A stretch of 64,000 bases of DNA from Halarchaeum nitratireducens (lineage in GTDB: Archaea > Halobacteriota > Halobacteria > Halobacteriales > Halobacteriaceae), in NCBI RefSeq assembly GCF_014647155.1, contig NZ_BMOQ01000008.1, positions 1 through 64,000 of the forward strand, given 5' to 3'. A program made the position numbers and the translations under genes. The notes below the pieces were generated by a model. The model saw only the letters and a program-made list of their open reading frames with translations. It did not search any database and was not told the DNA's origin. Every line of letters begins with the position of its first letter. Position 1 is the first letter of the stretch. Shown here piece by piece: positions 9,177-18,244 of the stretch.

Positions 9177-9489
9177 GATACAGATGAGTACAGTCTCACT
9201 CGCCGCTATCGCCGGGATGGCAGTCGGAACGTATCTTACTCGGGTCGGCGGGTATTGGTTAGTAAGCCAGTTTGAGCTGACTCCCCGGTTCCAAGCGTGG
9301 TTGAGCTACGTTCCGGGTGCAATCTTCGTGTCGCTCATCGTGCCTAAACTTGCACACGGAGGCCCCGCCAAGTGGATTGCTGGCCTCGCTGCGCTCATCG
9401 TCGCGTGGCGTTCCGGAAACATCCTCTACTCAATGCTTGCGGGAATCGGAGTCGTACTACTCCTCCGCCATCTGCCAGTGGTCGCGTGA
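9163..9489 (+). CDS. azlD: AzlD-family small transporter subunit
   Basis: 108 aa with three to four helices. The motif GMAVGTYLTRVGGYWLVSQF and the AWLSYVPGAIFVSLIVPKLA segment are those of AzlD, the partner of AzlC. The start ATG 9163 lies inside the end of azlC, showing coupled translation. Confidence 0.85.
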   Translation: MNMSKIQMSTVSLAAIAGMAVGTYLTRVGGYWLVSQFELTPRFQAWLSYVPGAIFVSLIVPKLAHGGPAKWIAGLAALIVAWRSGNILYSMLAGIGVVLLLRHLPVVA

Positions 9490-9724
9490 CGGTGGCTTCC
9501 CCGACTCTGACACCGGATGCTCCGCGAACGTAACGTATAGTCTCCCGGTCGGTATCGGCGTGATCACGCCTACATTAACGCGACACGCCCAATATTTACG
9601 TATTCCTGTGTCTACATAGTATTATATGAGACTTCGGACATTGCCGTCGCCGTCGACAACAACCTGAAGGCCCAGATGGACGACCACCCGGACGGTTTAG
9701 GGGCCTACCACCCGATCTCGACGT
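9490..9724. other. Intergenic region with a short coding remnant
   Basis: Near 9630-9720 one frame reads SDIAVAVDNNLKAQMDDHPD, resembling the start of haloarchaeal ribbon-helix-helix antitoxins (VRVDDELKxRMDEHPE), without a proper start or end. Otherwise no gene. Confidence 0.35.
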
Positions 9725-10075
9725 ATGGAGTGTCCGGACTGCGGCGGATCACAGATCTCCCGAGAGGTTGGCCCAGGGTGGTCGCCGTCAACACGGCTGG
9801 TCGACGTATTCGTCGATCTAGAGGAGGGCGACGGCATCACGCTCCACCGGCAGTGTTGGACGTGTGGGTGGCACGAAGACCGAGAGATTGCCGTGACGGA
9901 AATCGAGGCGGAGCACGGCGACCCGGAAACGGTCGCCCACCAGCAACGACTCACCGAACTCGTCAACGAACTCGAAGCAATCGAGGATACCGAGACACTC
10001 AAAGCGATTCACCGAGACGTCCGACAACGTCAATCGACGGACGTCGCGGCGACAGATACAGGAGACGGGGAATGA
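9725..10075 (+). CDS. Small zinc-ribbon protein, 116 aa
   Basis: The N-terminus MECPDCGGSQISREVGPGW provides CxxC and RQCWTCGWHEDREI a second CxxC, together one four-Cys zinc ribbon. A charged helical C-terminus (LTELVNELEAIEDTETLKAI) follows. It may bind DNA or protein. Its stop overlaps the next gene (ATGA). Confidence 0.6.
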   Translation: MECPDCGGSQISREVGPGWSPSTRLVDVFVDLEEGDGITLHRQCWTCGWHEDREIAVTEIEAEHGDPETVAHQQRLTELVNELEAIEDTETLKAIHRDVRQRQSTDVAATDTGDGE

Positions 10076-10395
10076 CCGAAGCGAACGCCACCTACCCGGT
10101 GGAAGATGCGACAGGGAATCCGGACGACCCGTCGTTCGAGGCGGTGTGGACGCTCCTATGTGAGCGCGGGCAGCATCCCCGCGTCGACCATCCGGATGCG
10201 CATTTCGACGAGATCATGGCTGACGTCCTCGAGCGCTACGATGAGGAGACTGTTCGCACGGTCACACATCGTATCCTCGTCGAGTTCCAGCCGTTTCGCA
10301 CGGCAACCGCTGACCTGGGTGTTCGACCCGTCGACGGCGTCCGGATCGGAACGACAGCCGTCGCGACGCTCCGCGAACTGCAGGCGGAAACGTAA
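10072..10395 (+). CDS. Hypothetical protein, 107 aa
   Basis: ATG 10072 lies in the ATGA overlap with the zinc-ribbon gene. The sequence (MTEANATYPVEDATGNPDDP, LERYDEETVRTVTHRILVEF, TTAVATLRELQAET) is acidic and helical with no known motif. Coupled expression implies it works with the zinc-ribbon protein. Confidence 0.55.
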   Translation: MTEANATYPVEDATGNPDDPSFEAVWTLLCERGQHPRVDHPDAHFDEIMADVLERYDEETVRTVTHRILVEFQPFRTATADLGVRPVDGVRIGTTAVATLRELQAET

Positions 10396-10463
10396 GCTGG
10401 GCGGTTCGTATCCCACGGGCGGTGATGTGCAATCTCTGTGCATCCGCCGAAACCGTTATGCAT

Positions 10464-10486
10464 CTATGTGCAGAACATGCACATAG
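10464..10486. promoter_or_regulatory. Operator-like palindrome before RHH antitoxin
   Basis: CTATGTGCA-GAACA-TGCACATAG, perfect 9-bp arms, ends one base before the antitoxin ATG (10488). Further TGTGCA words lie at 10434 and 10448. RHH antitoxins usually repress their own promoter at such sites. Confidence 0.65.
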
Positions 10487-10487
10487 A

Positions 10488-10856
10488 ATGAGTGCCAGCG
10501 ACGACCCCCGGCGAGTGCACTTCCAGTCGCCAGAGTACCTCGTCGACCGGCTGGACGCGATCGCCGACCTCTTCGACACGGACCGGACGGACCTCCTCGT
10601 CGAGGCGATTCGTGAGTACATCGAAGACACCGCCGACAGCGAAACGTTCCAGGAGCTGGTCGCGACGAAGTACTACGACGACCAGCTCGCGTTCGAAACG
10701 GTCAAGCAACTGGTCGGCGCCGAGACCGCCCAGCGGCTCCGCCTTCTCAAGGCGGACCTCGAGGATGAGCCGCTCGATCTCGCTGCGCCCGACGACGTCG
10801 ACGTCTACGAGGGGGACGTGACGACGGTCGACACTGCGGGCGATGACGACCGATGA
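10488..10856 (+). CDS. Ribbon-helix-helix antitoxin (VapB/CopG-like)
   Basis: 122 aa from ATG 10488; an earlier in-frame ATG would place the palindrome inside the gene, so this start is preferred. The N-terminal 45 residues, RRVHFQSPEYLVDRLDAIAD then TDRTDLLVEAIREYIEDTA, form an RHH fold (one strand, two helices). The acidic C-terminus (EDEPLDLAAPDDVDVYEGD) probably wraps and inhibits the toxin. It overlaps the PIN gene by ATGA, the standard antitoxin-toxin order. Confidence 0.75.
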   Translation: MSASDDPRRVHFQSPEYLVDRLDAIADLFDTDRTDLLVEAIREYIEDTADSETFQELVATKYYDDQLAFETVKQLVGAETAQRLRLLKADLEDEPLDLAAPDDVDVYEGDVTTVDTAGDDDR

Positions 10857-11422
10857 GCGGTCAGCAACTGCGAACCGCCGTCGCTGACACGAGCGCCCTC
10901 GTCAGTCTCGCCGTACCTCGTGCGGATGCAGCGGTCGGGCCCGATGTTCCGGATCCCTTCCAGTACCTGCTCACCTCCTGTGACGTCGTCGTCTCCTCAG
11001 AAGTGGTCGCAGAACTCCGCGATATCGCGCAGTATCAGGATATCCACGCCGCAGCTGCGAGCAACGTCCTCGCGGCCCGGAACCACTACAGCGTCGAAGA
11101 TCCGTACGAGCACGACGAGGCACCGGACGCCCGGCCGACGTTCGGCCTCGACGACGGCGAAACCGACGGGATCGTCCTTGCGAACGCGCTCGACGTCGAC
11201 GGGTTTCTCACCGACGAGTTCGGTGGGACGAACTTCCCGCTGATTCACGCCGTGCTACAAGGCCCACGGATCGTCCCGACGCCGCGGCTCATCGTGGAGT
11301 ACGCTCGAAACGGGTATCTGAGCCACGAGGCGGCTCGAACACTGATCACGATAATCAGCCCGCATCGGAGCTGGGAGAACAGCCCCTACGTCACGCAATT
11401 ACTCCAGCGCCTCGATGAATAA
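10853..11422 (+). CDS. PIN-domain toxin (VapC-like)
   Basis: 189 aa. PIN acidic residues are visible: VADTSALVSL (Asp 1), VVSSEVVAELRD (Glu), DDGETDGIVLANAL (Asp/Glu) and GFLTDEFGG (Asp). PIN toxins are metal-dependent RNases. Coupled to the RHH antitoxin upstream, with which it forms a toxin-antitoxin pair. It is longer than the 130-aa bacterial VapC, with an added C-terminal helical part. Confidence 0.75.
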   Translation: MSGQQLRTAVADTSALVSLAVPRADAAVGPDVPDPFQYLLTSCDVVVSSEVVAELRDIAQYQDIHAAAASNVLAARNHYSVEDPYEHDEAPDARPTFGLDDGETDGIVLANALDVDGFLTDEFGGTNFPLIHAVLQGPRIVPTPRLIVEYARNGYLSHEAARTLITIISPHRSWENSPYVTQLLQRLDE

Positions 11423-11893
11423 TCGGCCCCGAGTCGCCGCCATCGACGAACTGCTCGCCGAGCACCCAGTCCCTGCGACAGCTCCTGAACGGCCGAGGCC
11501 TTTCTGAGTCCACCAATTCTGTCAATTGCCCATCGAGCGACGTAACCAGCTGGACAGGTGTGTCCGTACCGGCCCGCCCCGCTCGCCGCTGCCGCCCTCC
11601 GCTTGCTCACGGCTCACTTTGTTCGCCGTTCGCGTCGAGCCGCTCCCTACGGTCGCGGCTCGTTTCGCTTGCGACCGACCATTCCGGGCGTGCGGGCGCT
11701 CTCCGCACCGCCCGCGCCCGTTCCGGGCTAAAGTGCATGTGCCCTCGGCGCCAGCGCTTCTCCCGTTCGGGTCCTACGGACCTCGGCGAAGCCGACCGCG
11801 ACGGACGTAGTTGCGTCGTGGCGAACGGGGAATGCGCTGGCCGCTCGCTCCGGGCGGGTCGGCGCGCGGTGCTAGATGAGTACTCCGTCGAGG

Positions 11894-11949
11894 GCGCGCT
11901 CTCGCTCGCGCCCCAAGGGGCGCTCGCGAAGGCGCGAGCGAGAGCGCGC
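11894..11949. repeat. 19-bp perfect inverted repeat
   Basis: GCGCGCTCTCGCTCGCGCC and its exact complement GGCGCGAGCGAGAGCGCGC are separated by 18 nt. The stem is very stable. Confidence 0.8.
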
Positions 11950-11979
11950 AGAGTCCTGTCGGTCGTCGTCAGTGAGGAA

Positions 11980-12003
11980 ACCGCGATGTTTGGGCATCGC
12001 GGT
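11980..12003. repeat. 9-bp inverted repeat before RPA-like gene
   Basis: ACCGCGATG-TTTGGG-CATCGCGGT, perfect arms, 38 nt before the next ATG. Could be a leader hairpin or an operator. Confidence 0.65.
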
Positions 12004-12040
12004 GTCAGCGCGTGAGCGCCTTCGGAGTATGTGAACTCCA

Positions 12041-12934
12041 ATGTCCAGTAACAACGCTAGCGGAAAGGTCGTTTCGGTGGATGAACAGGCATTCGAGGAC
12101 GTCGAGCGCGAGACGGTCGACGAAGACAGCTTCACGGTCGTGGCGGAGACGCCGGCGTTCCAGGCGACAGTCAACGAGGAGACGCAAGCGAAGGTGGATG
12201 CAAACCACCCGGAGGGAATCGCAGACGCGGATCAGGAGCGGATTCCCGGTGTGACGCTCGCACAAGAGGAACGCATTAAGGCGCGTGAGGCGGAGTTGGA
12301 TCGGATCAGTGCACAGGCGGAACTCGGCGAGCAGGATGGACGTGCTGAGCGGGCGCGTGACGTCGCGGCGGCGCGGAGCGCCGAGTGGAACAGGGAGTTC
12401 GATCGGCGGGCGGCGAGCGTGGATCGGTCGTGTAGTCCGGACCGAGATGCCCGGGAGGTGCTCTCCCGAGAGGAACTCGGGGCAGTGAACAAGCAGGCAG
12501 GCCGGCTGGCGGACGAACTCGGTGGGTGGTCGCGGGCGGCGATCAGTCGGCGGCTCGCACAGGCGGTGCTCGACGGCGCGGACATCACGCGTGCCGTCCT
12601 CGACGTGAAGGACGAACTCGAAGCGGCGCCTGGACAGGTCATCCCCATCAATCGGGTTGAAGACGTCGATCGTGGCGAGGTGAGCATCGACGGTCGTGTC
12701 CGCGAGTTGTGGGAGCCAAGTTCCGCAAAGATCGCTCAAGTTGGGTTGCTCGAGGACGAGACGGGGCGGATCAAGTTCACGAGTTGGGAGAAGAGCGGGA
12801 TGCGCGAGGTTGCAGAAGACGAGCGCGTGCGCGTTCGGGGCGCTTCAAAGAACTGGTACCAAGGTCGGGTGTCCATCGCGTTCACCGGCTGGACCCACCT
12901 CCACTTCCCTGAGCGCGGGCGGTACTGGGAGTAA
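12041..12934 (+). CDS. RPA-like OB-fold DNA-binding protein
   Basis: 297 aa. A charged N-terminal helical region (LAQEERIKAREAELDRISAQ, RRLAQAVLDGADITRAVLD) is followed by a C-terminal OB fold: EVSIDGRVRELWEPSSAKIA, QVGLLEDETGRIKFTSWEKS, VRVRGASKNWYQGRVSIAFT. This arrangement is that of plasmid-type replication protein A homologues in haloarchaea, which bind single-stranded DNA. ATG 12041 follows a long structured leader. Confidence 0.75.
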   Translation: MSSNNASGKVVSVDEQAFEDVERETVDEDSFTVVAETPAFQATVNEETQAKVDANHPEGIADADQERIPGVTLAQEERIKAREAELDRISAQAELGEQDGRAERARDVAAARSAEWNREFDRRAASVDRSCSPDRDAREVLSREELGAVNKQAGRLADELGGWSRAAISRRLAQAVLDGADITRAVLDVKDELEAAPGQVIPINRVEDVDRGEVSIDGRVRELWEPSSAKIAQVGLLEDETGRIKFTSWEKSGMREVAEDERVRVRGASKNWYQGRVSIAFTGWTHLHFPERGRYWE

Positions 12935-12950
12935 GACGACCATCGCGGGC

Positions 12951-12964
12951 TCTTTCTTTTTTGT
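12951..12964 (+). terminator. T-rich terminator
   Basis: TCTTTCTTTTTTGT lies 16 nt after the stop codon of the RPA-like gene; oligo-T runs terminate archaeal RNA polymerase. Confidence 0.6.
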
Positions 12965-13344
12965 CTGCCAGACCAGACCCAGGCCCCGCCGCCCCACCCT
13001 CCCCTCCGTGCTCGCCTCCACAGGGTCGCTGCGCGCGCAGCCACGACCTATCTATTATCTGATGACATCTGAGTGCAATGTATCCTGACTTGTCCGACCG
13101 TGCTGGTTGTCGTCGCCAAGAGTGACTGTGGGTGTTTGATGCCTGTAGATATCCCAAATGATCGTCAACAGTGGGGTCCGGTGTGAAACGTCCAACAGTA
13201 AATTCGCGATTGCAGAGCATGTCAAGCACATCAAAAAATTAGATACGGAAGAGGTTCGAGCAGAAAACGATTAGCCGAGGAGAAGGGCGGGCCCGATGCA
13301 GCCCGAAAATGAACAACGGTAGACTCCCGAAGTGTCTTCGAGGA
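12965..13344. other. Intergenic, no gene seen
   Basis: No frame with haloarchaeal composition. It lies between two convergent genes. Confidence 0.4.
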
Positions 13345-14160
13345 TTAGTGGGATATCGCAGACCCGGTGTGAGTCATCGCTGAGGACTCACCGCGAAAGA
13401 AGATTTCACTTGCATTGTCCTTCACGGATTGATATTGGTCGTTCGCCCACGCGACTGCCTGTGAAGTGGTACTTACGAGGAGGCCGGCGATGCCGTAGTC
13501 CGTGAACATAAGGACACCAGCACAGGCATCGTCAACGATCCAAACCGCAAACGAGAACGGAACCTCTCCCTGATAGAATCCAGTGGCATCGTCGTGAACA
13601 AGTGACCGGGTGAACTCTGGGAAAACCTCCATGGCCGGCTCGAAGAGTGACTTCGGAACGATGAGTTCGAAGTCGTACCCATCGCGCTCCCGGAGCTGGT
13701 CATAGAGTTCTCGAGTGTGTCCGAGTACATCGGAGGGCGTGGCGAAACGGAGAGTGTGACCATCGGTTGCGTGGTCGATGAACTGCGCCATCACCTTGCT
13801 TGGAGTTAGTGTCTCTGTTCTGTAGACGGTGGCTCCTCTGAAGAATTCGTCCGGTGGAAGGTCGCCTTGATCGAACTGTTCGAATAATGGGGCTGCTGCT
13901 TCGAACGTGCTAAGCTGGTCGAGATACTGGGTTCGGGTGCGAGCGATGTAGTGTCCGAGTGGGGTTGCTTGCCAACAGCCGTCGTTACGGGTGACGAGGT
14001 TCACATCTTGGAGTGTGCGTATCCCACGATTCACCGTCGACCGCGAGGTGTCGAGGATGTCTTCGAGGTCTGCCTTGGTGTGAGAGTTCGTACAGAGGGT
14101 AGTGAGCATGTCGTGCCGGGTTTGGAGGGCAGCAACGAGGTCTTTAGGTAGAGACTCCAT
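13345..14160 (-). CDS. FilR1-type transcription regulator
   Basis: 271 aa. The N-terminal winged helix (LTTLCTNSHTKADLEDILDT, STVNRGIRTLQDVNLVTRND, GCWQATPLGHYIAR) is followed by a FilR1/DUF1724 middle domain (DEFFRGATVYRTETLTPSKV, RFATPSDVLGHTRELYDQLR, VPFSFAVWIVDDACAGVLMF). It should bind DNA and sense a small ligand or stress. Two AACCTATCT words lie upstream at 14194 and 14321, possibly its own sites. Confidence 0.75.
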   Translation of the reverse strand: MESLPKDLVAALQTRHDMLTTLCTNSHTKADLEDILDTSRSTVNRGIRTLQDVNLVTRNDGCWQATPLGHYIARTRTQYLDQLSTFEAAAPLFEQFDQGDLPPDEFFRGATVYRTETLTPSKVMAQFIDHATDGHTLRFATPSDVLGHTRELYDQLRERDGYDFELIVPKSLFEPAMEVFPEFTRSLVHDDATGFYQGEVPFSFAVWIVDDACAGVLMFTDYGIAGLLVSTTSQAVAWANDQYQSVKDNASEIFFRGESSAMTHTGSAISH

Positions 14161-14379
14161 CGTGTCAATTAGGTATATTTTCCCGCATTGAAAAACCTAT
14201 CTGTAATTATCGAGTATGAGTGGAAATAAAGTCGATATTAGATGGGGGACGGCGCGTTTGTAGGCAGTAAAATTCCCAAACATATTTTCTGATATCAATT
14301 TAAAAACTTGTTGAGTAGATAACCTATCTATACTCCCGATCTGCCTAAGAATGGTTTAGACACGGGTTTAGAAGATTCT
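14161..14379. other. AT-rich intergenic with AACCTATCT direct repeats
   Basis: AACCTATCT occurs at 14194-14202 and 14321-14329; no gene. GC is clearly lower than in the flanking genes. Confidence 0.4.
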
Positions 14380-14831
14380 TGGGAGAATGAGCGGGCGGCG
14401 AACGCCTTGACCGGCACCGTGGCCCACCGCCACGAAGTCGGCTATTCGCGCCGTGAGACAACAACGACTCTTGACGTACTTGGCGTGGATCGGTCGCATA
14501 GCAGGGCTCACTCAGCAGTTGCGTTTCTCCGCCGACTCCAATAGAAGTACAATCTCGCAGATACCGAGTTCCTCGTTGACGGCTATAGCTATCTGACTGT
14601 CTTTCTCGAATAGACCGAGCGGTTATCCCGACTATCCCGACCGGAACCATATCGAAACGTGGTGCTACACCCTCAAAATGCACATTGGCCGCTTCTATCA
14701 CTCGTAGGTGGGCAGTCGGTCAAGCACACGCGATTGGCTTGATCAATTCGTGCATTACTACAACCGGCAGAGACCACGCTAAGCTCTCGATGGAAAGATG
14801 GCAGCACAAGAGGTGCAGAACTAGACAGTGC
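14380..14831 (+). mobile_element. IS6-family remnant
   Basis: Broken plus-strand pieces VAHRHEVGYSRRETTTTLDV, LGVDRSH, NLADTEFLVDGY and a final stretch match the transposase at 60664-61270 (RETTTTLDALGVDRSHG, AGTEFLVDGYRTALSRLGL). The 3' end carries the terminal repeat CTAGACAGT also seen at 17793. There are many stops and frameshifts, so it is dead. Confidence 0.65.
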
Positions 14832-14899
14832 TAATAATCCCGAATTATAATAGAGGTGAACTAGTTTTCCCTCCTATTATACAGCCGAGATCTACATAT

Positions 14900-15451
14900 T
14901 CAGAATATCAAATCAGATCCCATATTGTATATGTTTGTTGCAGCATCAGCTGCGTCCTCAGCAGTATTTGCAATTTCGTCGACAACATCAGACCCTACCT
15001 TAACGGAAACGTCATATGCATCACTAATATCTGACTCAAGCGTATCCGCAATATCATCTGCGATCTGTTCTGCGTCATCAGACAGATCTGTGCCCGAACA
15101 ATGTACGCTCAGCATTACTGCCCCGGGAGAAGACAGGTTATCAGAGTTTTTAGTTATATATACATCCACATATTGATCATCGCAAGAGGTGTTCTCGCGA
15201 ATAGCATCATTTGCAGCACATCCGATTACTTGAGAACCACAGATAACTCCACCAACCACCAGACCTCCACCACCAGCACCTAGGCCACCAGCGACGGAGA
15301 GAGTAGCACAACCAACATCGGTTGCAGAATAGTCCACTCCTCTGTTATTTAACCACTGGTTCAGTTGGCTATTTGGGTCGTCGAAAAGACCACATAGCTC
15401 ATCGATTTGTACGGAGCCTACATAGTTGTAACCGGGAATAGTGCTAGGCAT
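14900..15451 (-). CDS. Gly-rich hydrophobic-core protein, 183 aa
   Basis: No known family. It has an N-terminal IDELCGLFDDPNSQLNQWLN, then a Cys/Gly-rich hydrophobic middle (VGCATLSVAGGLGAGGGGLV, GGVICGSQVIGCAANDA), then an acidic Asp/Ala-rich tail. It starts one base after the stop of the Tat-signal gene, so the two are translated together. Codons are AT-richer than the surroundings, a sign of transfer. The Cys/Gly hydrophobic centre recalls peptide antibiotics such as halocins, but I cannot show homology. Confidence 0.5.
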   Translation of the reverse strand: MPSTIPGYNYVGSVQIDELCGLFDDPNSQLNQWLNNRGVDYSATDVGCATLSVAGGLGAGGGGLVVGGVICGSQVIGCAANDAIRENTSCDDQYVDVYITKNSDNLSSPGAVMLSVHCSGTDLSDDAEQIADDIADTLESDISDAYDVSVKVGSDVVDEIANTAEDAADAATNIYNMGSDLIF

Positions 15452-15452
15452 A

Positions 15453-16034
15453 TTATTTTTCCTCGCTGTTAACTGCGATGGAGTATGTAACTAGCTGATC
15501 CTCATTCGCAGCACCATTCTGCGCAGCTGGGGCACTACAGTCGATCATTTTGATTGGGTCAGATTCTCGTTGATATATTCCTCTAACATATATATCACCG
15601 AATTTTTTCTTTGCGTAGAGAATGGCATTTTGGTTGGATTTTGGAGGGTCATTCGGGGTGCACTCAACCTTGAAAACTGACCATGATGTGCTAGTCTTCT
15701 CATTTGTCACCTTTTTTCCAATAACACTTTCGCCAAGCTGTGGGGAGTACCCGCGGTCGCGGATCTCTTGGCGGACAGCTTTGAATGCTGCTGAAGACAT
15801 AACCTCTCCCCGTAGCTGCCCCATCTTTCTATTTGAGAGAGGATTTGTAGTAATTTTATCTGGATCTTGTCTACTTTCTGCAGTCGCTGACGCTGAAAAT
15901 TGAGAGATGCCGACACCTAGAACTGCACTGCTGCCGACCGCTTGGAGTATTTTTCGCCGCGACAGGTTACTATTCATACTGTCTCTTTTTTCCCCACCGT
16001 CTTCAAGTTGGGAATCTCGATCGCTTTTGGTCAT
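15453..16034 (-). CDS. Tat-exported protein of unknown function
   Basis: From ATG 16034 (MTKSDRDSQLEDGGE) the protein carries a twin-Arg signal NSNLSRRKILQAVGSSAVLG followed by GISQFSASATAES. The mature part includes MSSAAFKAVRQEIRDRGYSP, TSTSWSVFKVECTPNDPPKS and VRGIYQRESDPIKMIDCSAP. A TAATTATT box lies about 30 nt upstream, fitting a leaderless transcript from this ATG. Coupled to the downstream Gly-rich protein. Low GC. Possibly the exported or protective partner of a secreted system; function unknown. Confidence 0.55.
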   Translation of the reverse strand: MTKSDRDSQLEDGGEKRDSMNSNLSRRKILQAVGSSAVLGVGISQFSASATAESRQDPDKITTNPLSNRKMGQLRGEVMSSAAFKAVRQEIRDRGYSPQLGESVIGKKVTNEKTSTSWSVFKVECTPNDPPKSNQNAILYAKKKFGDIYVRGIYQRESDPIKMIDCSAPAAQNGAANEDQLVTYSIAVNSEEK

Positions 16035-16527
16035 GGTGTCAACCAGGTAGATCAACATTCAGGAGAATAATTACATCATCGGATGATTATATCTGCCTAG
16101 CTAACTAACGAGTGAATTATCTGCTGCGCAAAATCAGAGTGTGGACTAAATCAATAAATCGGAGTCAAAACCTGACTCCGGTAGCAAATACTAACGTATT
16201 ATTAAATCAAGACAATTGTAGCACATGTTTATACGTCGTGGGGTGAATAATGTAGGGATGTCATGGACAGACATTTGTGAGTCATATAGGTACTTCTAGC
16301 GGCAGTAAACGTATCTCAACGGATCTTCACCGAGTACGACTAGGATTGGTAACGGGTTCAACCATGAACGCCTTGACGAGCCTCAGAAAAACACACGGGT
16401 CGGGCTAGTGTTTATTTAGACATATTCAGTCGACTCAGACGACGATGTCGGGATTTTCGAAAATTCCTCGCTTCGTGGCCTGCATCTCGCCGCGCGCGAT
16501 TTCCGGCCGTGCTTGCGTCAGTTCGGC
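16035..16527. other. AT-rich intergenic, no gene seen
   Basis: Only short frames. A stretch near 16360 (aacgccttgacgag) resembles part of the IS6 remnant at 14400, so this may be old IS debris. Confidence 0.35.
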
Positions 16528-16710
16528 TCACGACCGCTTGATCCCTTTCGATTTCGGACCCGTGAGCGACTGATCAACTAGCTTTTGCTTAACTAAACAC
16601 CGCCTGTCTTGTCGATTCTGCATCGTGGCTACAAACAGCACTATCGGCATGGCCCCAATTACCGATACGAGAAACACGGCAATCAGAACAGCGTCAACTG
16701 TGTCTTCCAA
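16528..16710 (-). CDS. Small membrane protein, 60 aa
   Basis: One strong helix (AVLIAVFLVSVIGAMPIVLF) followed by a basic tail with NRQDRRCLVKQK. Too short for family assignment. Confidence 0.4.
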   Translation of the reverse strand: MEDTVDAVLIAVFLVSVIGAMPIVLFVATMQNRQDRRCLVKQKLVDQSLTGPKSKGIKRS

Positions 16711-16876
16711 GAATTAAAATGATGAATAATCTAGTTCTCAAACTGTTTCAGCCACGCTGACGTAGAAACCTCGAAATTGTCTTCAAGCGTTCGACTTTGC
16801 ATGGAACCAGCTTATCTGAACACTACCGAAGCGTGGCACCCGAACTATTTTTAATATGCAGAATGAAACTTGAATT

Positions 16877-17089
16877 ATGAGCGAAAATAAACACCGACGA
16901 TTCTTTGGAGGTCGAGTTGGACCTGTAGGTGAAAGTTTTATTGTGGGTATACTTGTCCTGTTATTTCTCACAATGGTTTTTCTGTGGGACGGGCATTCAT
17001 TTTGGGAGAGTCTACTTACAGCTACTGCTTTAGGGTCTATTACCATTTTTCTACGCTATCTTGTCCACAATATAAAAGGAAGAACGTGA
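16877..17089 (+). CDS. Small two-helix membrane protein, 70 aa
   Basis: MSENKHRRFFGGRVGPVGES precedes helices FIVGILVLLFLTMVFLW and LLTATALGSITIFLRYLV. A TATA-like CTATTTTTAAT about 25 nt before ATG 16877 supports a leaderless gene. The IS6 element begins 5 nt after its stop, so the insertion spared it. Confidence 0.5.
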   Translation: MSENKHRRFFGGRVGPVGESFIVGILVLLFLTMVFLWDGHSFWESLLTATALGSITIFLRYLVHNIKGRT

Positions 17090-17093
17090 TGGT

Positions 17094-17801
17094 ACTGTCT
17101 AGTTTAGCACCTTCTCGGCTGGCGTATTTCCGTCGAGAAATTGATGCGGCCTCTGATGGTTGTAGTAATGCACGAAGTGCCCAAACCACTCGCGTGCGCT
17201 CGACTGACTGTCCATCTAGAATTCTGGAAACGATCGATGCGCATCGTGAGCGTGTGGTACCACGTTTCGATGAGATTCCGGTTGGTATAGTCCACCCGAC
17301 CGCTCACCCCTAATCGAGAAAGGGCAGTCCGATAGCCGAACTGATCGACGAGAAACACCGTGTCGAAGAGATCGTGTTTCTCGCGGAGACCATGCAGAAG
17401 CGTAATCGTCGGATCGGTGCCTTGCCGCCCAACAAGGCGATGCCGAAAATCAGCTTCGTGTCAAGATTGATCGCGGCGTACAATCAAGACCACTCGCGGT
17501 TGATCCTGATAGCGATTTCGTCAACCGCGACCCGCTTCGGTTGCGCCTCAGACGGGTCGTCAACGCTATCAGAGACTCAAGGTACCCACTGAATGATCAC
17601 ATGATGAGAACGTTCTACGCCGAATAGCCGAAGAATCTCTTTCATCTCCCTAAGTGAACAACTGGTCGCGTAGAGCCGGACGGTGAACGCTCCCAACCTC
17701 TTTCTAAATCACCGTCATAGACCTCCCTAATCAGGTATGCGAGTATCTGAGCTAATTACTCAACGGCTTGCTCGTTCCTCAAACTGGCTTAACTAGACAG
17801 T
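17094..17801 (-). mobile_element. Decayed IS6-family insertion sequence, 708 bp
   Basis: ACTGTCTAGTT at 17094 and its complement ending CTAGACAGT at 17801 are the terminal repeats. The minus strand holds transposase pieces (FLVDQFGYRTALSRLGVSGR, VDYTNRNLIETWYHTLTMRI) broken by several stops and frameshifts, including the N-terminal DNA-binding part. Length and ends match the IS6 family, whose copies move by replicative cointegration. Confidence 0.7.
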
Positions 17802-17868
17802 GGTTTGGAGAGGAAAATAGACAACGGGAGAATACGTAGCAGATCTATAGCCCATTCCCCCCAGTATA

Positions 17869-18039
17869 ATGTTTCACTATTTATTCGGCCTAGCACTTGT
17901 GTTCCTCGGCGTCCTCAGAGTCGGAGCTATTCTTGCGTTTGTACTTACTCAGACGCTAACTATCATCGTTCTCTACGCTCTCATATACGCGGTTTTCACC
18001 TTCGCGTCTGACGTATACATCGTCACCGGCACAGGGTAG
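17869..18039 (+). CDS. Small membrane protein, 56 aa
   Basis: ATG 17869 opens MFHYLFGLALVFLGVLRVGA, then LAFVLTQTLTIIVLYALIYA, ending VYIVTGTG. Two helices, no other motif. The sequence is inside the AT-rich island next to the IS6 copy. Confidence 0.45.
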   Translation: MFHYLFGLALVFLGVLRVGAILAFVLTQTLTIIVLYALIYAVFTFASDVYIVTGTG

Positions 18040-18244
18040 TTATTAAACGAAAACCAGCGAGTTGCAGGAGTTCTCGGTCTTCGGTAAGGTAGTCGTTATC
18101 TGAAATGAACGACGCTAGTGCCGCTTCAACTGTGGCTCTGTAGAATTATGCAATACAGGACCTCTTGATTGGTTATAGCAGTTTAGATCTGAAGCCACAC
18201 TAATCAAGATATACAGACACGGTAGTATCCTTCCCAACCCACGC

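Larger units (their letters stand above)
11423..12040. ncRNA. GC-rich structured non-coding block
   Basis: About 600 bp without a believable protein frame; the open frames here are Arg/Pro/Ser-rich shadows. It is rich in short self-complementary words and contains two perfect hairpins (11894-11949 and 11980-12003) immediately before the RPA-like gene. It may be a long leader, a structured RNA or an origin; sequence alone does not decide. Confidence 0.4.
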
